Assembly (NCBI GenBank): GCA_013911065.1 | Contig: JACERV010000039.1 | Coordinates: 1-47,652, forward strand | From: Ruminococcus sp. | GTDB taxonomy: Bacteria > Bacillota > Clostridia > Lachnospirales > Lachnospiraceae | DNA: 47,652 nt | Direction of reading: 5' to 3' | Shown here: positions 42,525-47,652 of the stretch, piece by piece | How positions within the stretch are numbered: position 1 is the first letter of the stretch | How the letters are laid out: every line of letters begins with the position of its first letter | The notes under the pieces: model-generated | Seen by the model: the letters and a program-made list of their open reading frames with translations, nothing else | Database searches by the model: none | What the model was told of the DNA's origin: nothing | Program-made: the position numbers and the translations under genes

Positions 42525-43430
42525 CTATTCCTTTTCCCCAGAAACAATCAGAACAATTTTATTATTCAGAAGATTTGTTACAGTATCCCCGTTTATATAT
42601 CCTTCTTCCTGCAGTGTATCCATCTGCTTTTGTGCTGCTGAAAAAAATATATCCGCCGAAGCTCCCTGTTCAATCTGGGTCTGCAAGGTTCCGCTGGAAT
42701 CAAAATTATATACCAGCGTAATATCAGGATACTGTTCGTTAAAAAGCTTTTGAATCGATGTAAGAGATTCCATCAGACTTGCCGCTGCAAAAACATTTAA
42801 TGTACAGGCCTTGTCAGATGCTACTTCAGCCGGTTTTTCATCTGTTGCCATCTCGAATCCGACTTTTTCAAACTCATGGACTGCTCCATCGGAAAGAAGA
42901 AAATTTAAAAATGCCTTTGCTGCCGTTGGATTCTCCGAATTCTTCAAAACCGCTGCCGGATAAAGAACTGGTGTATTCAATGCATCCTCTGGAGCTGTAC
43001 ACACAACCTTAATCCCCTCTGCCGTTGCTGCATCCGTTGCATATACAACACCGCAGTCTACCGTGCCCTCTTCTACCTGAGACAGAACTTCTTTTACATT
43101 CGTGCCATAAGATATTTTACCCTGGATACTATCCCAGAAACCCAGATTACGAAAAATCTCTTCCGAATACTGCCCCACTGGCACACCCGAATTCCCTAGT
43201 GCAATCAAAGTTACTGCGTCTGTATTGACATCTTTAAAACCAGTAATTTTGACCGTTTTTTCCATTTCCGCCTCTGTTTTTGATGTACTTTCTGCCGCCT
43301 CATTATCAGCCACTGCCGGCGGATCCGTCTTAGCTTTTGCAGATGGAACATTAGGTCCAGCATTCCCACATCCGAATAACAGCAGCATCGCTGCCACGAA
43401 ACAAATACATGATTTTTTTACATTTTTCAT
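42525..43430 (-). CDS. modA: Molybdate-binding lipoprotein ModA with circularly permuted halves
   Basis: This 301-residue protein begins with a lipoprotein signal (LLFGC, Cys21) and a linker to about residue 60. Residues 62-192 match the C-terminal half of normal ModA: ITGFKDV, LIALGNSGVPVGQYSEEIF, YGTNVKEVLSQVE, CGVVYATDA, PVLYPAAVLKNSENPTAAK, FEKVGF. Residues 209-301 match the N-terminal half: LNVFAAASLMESL, FDSSGTLQTQIEQGASADIF, SAAQKQMD, NKIVLIVSGEKE-end. In known ModA the order is the reverse. A 15-residue linker joins the old C-terminus to the old N-terminus. All regions expected to contact the oxyanion (AAASL, SSGTL, NSGVPVG, VVYATDA) are present. AGGAATGTGAG precedes the ATG. Confidence 0.88.
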   Translation of the reverse strand: MKNVKKSCICFVAAMLLLFGCGNAGPNVPSAKAKTDPPAVADNEAAESTSKTEAEMEKTVKITGFKDVNTDAVTLIALGNSGVPVGQYSEEIFRNLGFWDSIQGKISYGTNVKEVLSQVEEGTVDCGVVYATDAATAEGIKVVCTAPEDALNTPVLYPAAVLKNSENPTAAKAFLNFLLSDGAVHEFEKVGFEMATDEKPAEVASDKACTLNVFAAASLMESLTSIQKLFNEQYPDITLVYNFDSSGTLQTQIEQGASADIFFSAAQKQMDTLQEEGYINGDTVTNLLNNKIVLIVSGEKE

Positions 43431-43462
43431 ATTAACTCACATTCCTATTCCTTTCTCTTCAC

Positions 43463-44458
43463 TTAGGTATAATTGCTGCTGTGGCACAGTGAGCAGTTTG
43501 CACAGTCGTCAGGTGTACATCCCAATGTATCCGCAGGCAGTTTTTGAATGGTAAATCCAGTATGTTCCATCGGAAAAGTATACGTACTGCCGTTTTCAAA
43601 GTTCACTGTATCCTCCTCAAAATCGAAAATTACTTTCATGGCACTCCGTACCTTTATATCGTCATAAAGCGGGTGTTGCTTTTCCGCAGGTTCGAGAACC
43701 AGAAACTCCTCACCTCCTGTTTGAACCATAACTTTATCTTCTACAGTAGAAAACGCAGTAAGCCTCCCTTTCTCATCAAACATAACCGAATTGCTGTCCG
43801 CGTGAACTCCCACTGCATCCGGATCAAAAGCCGAAAAGATTCCGATTGGAGTTTGCAGTAACAATGCTGTTTTTGGTTCTACCGACTTTAATTCTCCACT
43901 CTCATAGAGGGAGAAGCCTATTGCCGTCTCAATCTCACCTGCCGGAGAGTGTACTGTAATGCTCTCTTTTGGATACAGCGTGATGCTTTTTATATTTCCG
44001 CTTTTATAAAAACAGATACCATTTGTATATGCGCAGAAGGAGGCAGCATCCAATTCAAAAGAAAGCGGGATATTATTTTCCCGTTCATCCTCCTCTGACC
44101 AGAATCCGTTTATCTGCCCATTCGATACAAAAGCCTTATGCAGCTCTCCTGTCGGATAAAATGTTACATACTCTGCCGGCAAGATTCCGATTGGACTTTC
44201 AATTTCAGACTGTTCCTCCAGCATGACGGCTTTTATGATTCCATTTTTATGAAATTCCACTGATGCTTTCTTTTTCCGCCTTTGTGATTCTGTGTAAGAG
44301 GGGACCAGTTCTCCCACATGCGTTACAACCATATTTTTCCCTGTCAAATTTACACTTTCAAGCTCTCCGCTGGGATAAGTCTGAAAAGAGGATACATCTC
44401 CAAGAATCCCAAATTCCATCTGTATATGCGCTTTGTCGATTACAAGATAATTCATCAT
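43463..44458 (-). CDS. MORN_2-type repeat protein with C-terminal four-cysteine tail
   Basis: This protein of about 331 residues contains at least six copies of a YxxGxLxxV-type repeat (for example TYPSGELESV, FHKNGIIKAV, FYPTGELHKAF, FYKSGNIKSI, LYESGELKSV). These resemble MORN_2 repeats, which form a beta-strand meander. The last 19 residues carry GCTPDDCANCSLCHSS, four cysteines spaced CX4CX2CX2C, suited to bind a metal or Fe-S cluster. There is no signal peptide. I use ATG 44458 seven bases after GGAGG; the start overlaps the stop of the AnfO-like gene. It lies between that gene and modA. I do not recognise a characterised family; a role in nitrogenase metal handling is inferred from context. 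Confidence 0.65.
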   Translation of the reverse strand: MMNYLVIDKAHIQMEFGILGDVSSFQTYPSGELESVNLTGKNMVVTHVGELVPSYTESQRRKKKASVEFHKNGIIKAVMLEEQSEIESPIGILPAEYVTFYPTGELHKAFVSNGQINGFWSEEDERENNIPLSFELDAASFCAYTNGICFYKSGNIKSITLYPKESITVHSPAGEIETAIGFSLYESGELKSVEPKTALLLQTPIGIFSAFDPDAVGVHADSNSVMFDEKGRLTAFSTVEDKVMVQTGGEEFLVLEPAEKQHPLYDDIKVRSAMKVIFDFEEDTVNFENGSTYTFPMEHTGFTIQKLPADTLGCTPDDCANCSLCHSSNYT

Positions 44459-45084
44459 AGACTTCCCTCCTGATATTGACGGACTGTAATCCGTGCAAGT
44501 ATTCCCTGTTCTGTGTCCTGAACCTGTACATTCCATGCCCCATCACGTGTAATCCAGGGCGGAACGTGTGAACAGCGCAGCTTCAGTTCCAAGAATGGGG
44601 TTGTTGGTAAAAATTCCATAAGAATCTGCTTTGAAGAAAGTTCCGGATGTTCTTTTTCAATTTGAAGCAGATTAAAAAAATAAATGCCGGGGATATCAGA
44701 TTCCAGCGGTTTTATGTTCTCTGCCAATTCCCATTTCATCCGTTTTTCCTTCTTCATTTCTTCCAAATCCAATACAATTCCATTCAGCGTTTCTTTTGTA
44801 TAATCCGGAACCAGAAAAATCAAGAACCCTTCCCTGTCCAAAATGGTATAGGGAATCCCACTGATATCTCTAAATGCTGCTATTTTGCAATTCTCCAGAA
44901 GTTCTGTCAAATACTTTACTGACTTTCTTACCTCTGACACAGTTGACTGCGGAATCGGATCATAATAGATGGTTTTCTCAAGTATAAATTCTCTTTTTAT
45001 TTTTAGAAATATCTGAAAACAGACGCAATCATAAAAATTAACCATGTTTCCGTTCTGATCTGTAAATACAGCAATTCTTTCCAT
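44455..45084 (-). CDS. AnfO-like nitrogenase accessory protein
   Basis: This protein of about 209 residues resembles AnfO, an accessory protein of unknown role encoded with Fe-only nitrogenase. Similar parts are the start MERIAVFTDQNGNMVNFYD, the CKIAAFRDISGIPYTILDRE segment followed by GFLIFL, and the late PFLELKLRCSHVPPW. The recognition is from memory of the family and moderate. I start at ATG 45084, behind AAGGGGGA that lies inside the longer frame. It follows the PqqD-like gene by 13 bases. If it is AnfO, an alternative (anf) nitrogenase may exist nearby. Confidence 0.55.
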   Translation of the reverse strand: MERIAVFTDQNGNMVNFYDCVCFQIFLKIKREFILEKTIYYDPIPQSTVSEVRKSVKYLTELLENCKIAAFRDISGIPYTILDREGFLIFLVPDYTKETLNGIVLDLEEMKKEKRMKWELAENIKPLESDIPGIYFFNLLQIEKEHPELSSKQILMEFLPTTPFLELKLRCSHVPPWITRDGAWNVQVQDTEQGILARITVRQYQEGSL

Positions 45085-45097
45085 AATGTTCCCCCTT

Positions 45098-45388
45098 TCA
45101 CTGTTCAATTTCTACCACATTTCCATGAATCAGCTTTGCAAGAAATTCGCCCACCTCATATTCAGCATCCTCTCTGCTGACTTCAAATTTATCAGTAACT
45201 GTGCTAATCAGCTCTTCGGTATCCGCACCCTTTTCCAGCCTGCTCCATAAAAAGATACAGGCTTCATTGACAGACGGAAGTCCTGTCAGTGAACCGTTAT
45301 CACTGTCTTTTTCGTAAAAGATGCAAAACTCTCCTCCAAGCTCTCTTAAAATATAACCTTCTTTTAATTTTGCTGATTTAATATTCAC
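45098..45388 (-). CDS. PqqD-family peptide chaperone-like protein
   Basis: This 96-residue protein has the PqqD fold pattern: an N-terminal beta part (EGYILRELGGEFCIFYEKD), NEACIFLWSRLEKGADTEEL and a C-terminal helix part (FEVSREDAEYEVGEFLAKL). PqqD proteins bind precursor peptides and present them to radical-SAM enzymes. No radical-SAM gene or short precursor peptide is visible in the window. The start is GTG 45388, five bases after AGGAGG. It lies between nifV-alpha and the AnfO-like gene, an unusual context. Confidence 0.75.
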   Translation of the reverse strand: MNIKSAKLKEGYILRELGGEFCIFYEKDSDNGSLTGLPSVNEACIFLWSRLEKGADTEELISTVTDKFEVSREDAEYEVGEFLAKLIHGNVVEIEQ

Positions 45389-45397
45389 ATTGTCCTC

Positions 45398-46216
45398 CTA
45401 TAGGAATTTTCTTCTATCCGGCTTAATCATCCCCGATAACAGTTCTTCAATCTTAAGTACACTGCGTTTGTCAATTCCTGTGTCAAAGTGGACTTCACAG
45501 GCATGAATAAAATCATACATATTGCAGTTCCCAGATCGTTCGCCAATACCCAGTATCGTACAATCAATCAAACCTGCCCCCATGTTGGCCATTTCCAGGG
45601 AATTGGCCACAGCCATACCAAAATCATTATGTTCATGTGCTTCAATCATTATAGAAGAATGGCTGTGTATTTCTTTTACCAGCTTTCCTGCACGTACAGG
45701 TGTAAAAATACCGACTGTATCCGCCAGCCTGATAATTTTTATTCCCATTTTTTCAGCCTGAACCGCCAATTTTATCATAAATCCTATATCGGCACGTGAA
45801 GAATCCTCAAATCCGGGTGTCACCTGCACATGGAAGTTATTCGCTATTTCTATACATTCCATGAACTGTTTTTCTACCCAGGCTTTATTTTTATTGAGCT
45901 TGGAGTAAATCTGTACATAACTGACCGGAACTGCGATATGCACGATATCCGGTTTTTGACGGCATGCTTCCATAACATCTACAGGGTTCAGCCTGCTCCA
46001 AAGTGATATTTTGGCATGTTTTTTCTGGTGCATGATTTTAGACAGATATTCCCTCCCCTCTGTCTTCCGGTCAAATATTCCGACTTCTATCTCGGATACA
46101 CCTATTTCATCCAGTGCCCGTGCCAATTTCACCTTATCTTCCGGGAAAAAAACAACTCCCGGGCACTGTTCCCCGTCACGCAATGTTGTATCCACTATAC
46201 TAAGTTTTTTCATCAT
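45398..46216 (-). CDS. nifV: Homocitrate synthase, catalytic subunit (NifV-alpha)
   Basis: This protein of about 272 residues is the catalytic TIM barrel of homocitrate synthase: IVDTTLRDGEQCPG at the start, the metal-binding HEHNDFGMAVAN at about residue 194 and LGIGERSGNC. It lacks the C-terminal accessory region of full-length NifV (about 380 residues), which is supplied by the omega gene just upstream. The same split and gene order (omega, then alpha) is known from C. pasteurianum. It condenses acetyl-CoA with 2-oxoglutarate to give homocitrate for the FeMo cofactor. The start overlaps the omega stop; ATG 46216 or 46213 is likely. Confidence 0.88.
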   Translation of the reverse strand: MMKKLSIVDTTLRDGEQCPGVVFFPEDKVKLARALDEIGVSEIEVGIFDRKTEGREYLSKIMHQKKHAKISLWSRLNPVDVMEACRQKPDIVHIAVPVSYVQIYSKLNKNKAWVEKQFMECIEIANNFHVQVTPGFEDSSRADIGFMIKLAVQAEKMGIKIIRLADTVGIFTPVRAGKLVKEIHSHSSIMIEAHEHNDFGMAVANSLEMANMGAGLIDCTILGIGERSGNCNMYDFIHACEVHFDTGIDKRSVLKIEELLSGMIKPDRRKFL

Positions 46217-47189
46217 AAGTCTCATACCTCCCGACCATTTCTATAAATTCTTCCTCTGTAATGGCGGTTCCCCGTGCCCTGCTTTTTTCTTTGATCAACT
46301 GAAGCAGGTCTTCTGTATGATCTTGAAATGTATTCTCCATATGAAGTTTCTTTAATTTAAAAGTAACACAACCTTTTCCTGAGTGCTTTCCAAGAATTAC
46401 TTCCCTTTCTAAACCGACCAGCTCCGCAGGATATGGTTCATAATTGGCAGGCTTTTTTAAAATGCCATCGACATGAATACCTGATTCCACATAAAAAATG
46501 CGGGTGCCGAGTACGGGTGCCATGGGAGATATCTCCTCTTTCAATACATCCTCAAGCCAGCATTTTAACCTTGAGAAATCTTTAAAATCATGATTCACCA
46601 TGTATCGTTCAATCACATGCAGTGCCATGAGAATTTGCTCTGTTGCGGCCTTATTTCCAATCCCAAGCAAGGTTGATACAACGGCATACCCCTTATTTTG
46701 AAGGAACAGGGTTGCAATTGCCGTTGCACAGTGGTAAGTATTCTCCGGACATAGAATAAGCTGCTTTAATTCAAATCTCTTTTTTAATGTCTCCAGCCCC
46801 ACATTGCACCCTCCAAGCAGAAGTTTATCTAATCCTGTAACCCTCAGCAGCGAATTTTCTTCAGCCGGTACTATCTTTACCGGCTCTTCCATATCATTAA
46901 TCTGATAGGTTTCGATTTCTCTTTTTCCTCTTTTCTGCTTGGGGGTAAAATAATATTTAATCCTTTTATCCTTTGGATAATCTTCATTCATGTAGGAAAC
47001 GGTATCCACTTCAAGATAATAGGTCATTCCATCCGGCAGGTTTCCCTCCAGTTTTTCATACACGCCGGCAGAAATCTGCAGATTTCTGATACCGATTTTT
47101 CCCATAAGCTCCACAAAACGATATATCTGTTCCCGGGTTAAATTATAGTTATCAAGAATGCATAGTGTAGCATCTATAATTCTTATCAT
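46200..47189 (-). CDS. nifV: Homocitrate synthase, C-terminal subunit (NifV-omega)
   Basis: This 329-residue protein is the partner of NifV-alpha. Its C-terminal part has ESGIHVDGI (residues 235-243) and EVILGKHSGKG (263-273), typical of homocitrate/isopropylmalate synthases. Its N-terminal part is a worn-down barrel. IIDATLCILDN stands in place of DTTLRDGEQ, and CPENTYHCATA in place of the HEHND metal motif, so it is probably not catalytic. GGAGG precedes the ATG. It follows the ferredoxin gene by 24 bp and overlaps nifV-alpha. Confidence 0.83.
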   Translation of the reverse strand: MIRIIDATLCILDNYNLTREQIYRFVELMGKIGIRNLQISAGVYEKLEGNLPDGMTYYLEVDTVSYMNEDYPKDKRIKYYFTPKQKRGKREIETYQINDMEEPVKIVPAEENSLLRVTGLDKLLLGGCNVGLETLKKRFELKQLILCPENTYHCATAIATLFLQNKGYAVVSTLLGIGNKAATEQILMALHVIERYMVNHDFKDFSRLKCWLEDVLKEEISPMAPVLGTRIFYVESGIHVDGILKKPANYEPYPAELVGLEREVILGKHSGKGCVTFKLKKLHMENTFQDHTEDLLQLIKEKSRARGTAITEEEFIEMVGRYETYDEKT

Positions 47190-47213
47190 AGATATACCTC
47201 CATTTCCCTTATT

Positions 47214-47522
47214 TTAAATCCTCAAATCTTCTACAGGTATTCCTCCTTCAAAATGCTCATCAAAAATTCGTTCCACATCTTCCGGTTTTACATTTCCGTA
47301 CCATACTCCTTCCGGATAAACTACAACAATCGGTCCCTTGTCACAGATACCGAAACACCCTGTATTATTAATAACAACTTCTCCTGAAAGCTCACGGTCT
47401 TCAATTTCCTGCATAAAATCCTGTATAAGATTCACACTTCCCTGCTGAAAACAGTATCCCTTCTGCTGCCCGTTAATTCTGCAGCTTGTGCAGATAAAAA
47501 CATGATACTTAGGTTGAACCAT
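47214..47522 (-). CDS. [2Fe-2S] ferredoxin of the thioredoxin-like type
   Basis: This 102-residue protein has cysteines at 11, 14, 24, 56 and 60, the same length and spacing as the [2Fe-2S] ferredoxin of C. pasteurianum, which is known to bind the MoFe nitrogenase. The motifs VFICTSCR, GYCFQQGSV and NTGCFGICDKGP are clear. It probably serves as redox partner or in cluster handling for nitrogenase. It is the first gene visible of the nifV-mod transcript. The stretch to its right (47523-47652) shows no gene but has CCCAGA-GAA-TCTGGG and TCCAATTA/TAATTGGA hairpins. Confidence 0.88.
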   Translation of the reverse strand: MVQPKYHVFICTSCRINGQQKGYCFQQGSVNLIQDFMQEIEDRELSGEVVINNTGCFGICDKGPIVVVYPEGVWYGNVKPEDVERIFDEHFEGGIPVEDLRI

Positions 47523-47652
47523 ATGATTACGTATAATCCAATTATCTTAGATGGTAATTGGATTTTTCCTTTCTCCCAGATTCTCTGGGCATTTTAATCC
47601 ATCTCTGATATATTTTGAAAAGGCACTGTGGATCTGTACCTATATAATTACA
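47523..47652 (-). promoter_or_regulatory. Leader of the nifV-mod operon with two hairpins
   Basis: On the minus strand a CCCAGA-GAA-TCTGGG hairpin (about 47577-47591) and a TCCAATTA-N10-TAATTGGA hairpin (about 47537-47562) lie between the right edge and the ferredoxin start. They could be the end of an upstream transcript or a regulated leader. No clear promoter was found. Confidence 0.35.

Noticed and set aside
45398-47189. Frameshifted single nifV gene
   Set aside because: Each chain has its own start with a GGAGG-type site. The omega barrel duplicates rather than continues alpha, and the same two-gene order is known in C. pasteurianum.

Overview
The window looks like chromosomal DNA of a strictly anaerobic Firmicute, most likely a Lachnospiraceae-type clostridium. 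Reasons are the AGGAGG ribosome binding sites, the FabK/FabT fatty-acid operon with a fused AccDA, glutamine synthetase type III, small Lachnospiraceae-type DUF proteins, and nif-type genes arranged as in Clostridium pasteurianum. The taxon is inferred; no rRNA or marker gene is present.

Layout. 1-2497 holds small housekeeping genes (nitroreductase, HD hydrolase, two short conserved proteins), all on the minus strand. 2567-13481 is one long minus-strand type II fatty-acid synthesis operon, read fabH-acpP-fabK-fabD-fabG-fabF-accB-fabZ-accC-accDA-fabK2-fabT. Its promoter overlaps a palindrome (TTTGATTATCAAA) that matches the known FabT box, so the last gene probably represses the first promoter. 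tRNA-Leu(CAG) is divergent at 13680. From 13.8 to 22.4 kb the DNA is AT-richer and accessory-like: a MerR regulator with a tail-less Hsp33-like protein behind a classic 19-bp-spacer MerR promoter, a large S-layer/leucine-rich-repeat surface protein broken by an in-frame stop, a holin-endolysin pair with a phage-like gene fragment, a DsbA-like protein and an XRE regulator.

22.4-37.2 kb carries rplY (L25), hypothetical proteins, a Gld-like ABC exporter with a DUF4340 partner, an SGNH hydrolase, the SbcCD nuclease, an ABC-class ATPase, a DUF2935 protein and an HD protein. Three copies of a structured intergenic repeat lie in this part and the preceding island. 37.3-40.5 kb has glnN (GSIII) and class II fructose-bisphosphate aldolase.

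40.8-47.5 kb is a minus-strand nitrogen-fixation accessory cluster, read [2Fe-2S] ferredoxin - nifV-omega - nifV-alpha - PqqD-like - AnfO-like - MORN_2-type protein with a four-cysteine tail - modA - modB - modC. It would supply homocitrate, molybdate and electron-transfer or maturation functions. The structural nitrogenase genes are not in the window and are presumably beyond the right edge.

The most unusual object is ModA. Its two halves are in swapped order (the usual C-terminal half first, the usual N-terminal half last) behind an intact lipoprotein signal, so it reads as a natural circular permutant that keeps the sequence motifs for oxyanion binding. The adjacent PqqD/AnfO/Cys-tail trio is the second candidate for an undescribed system.
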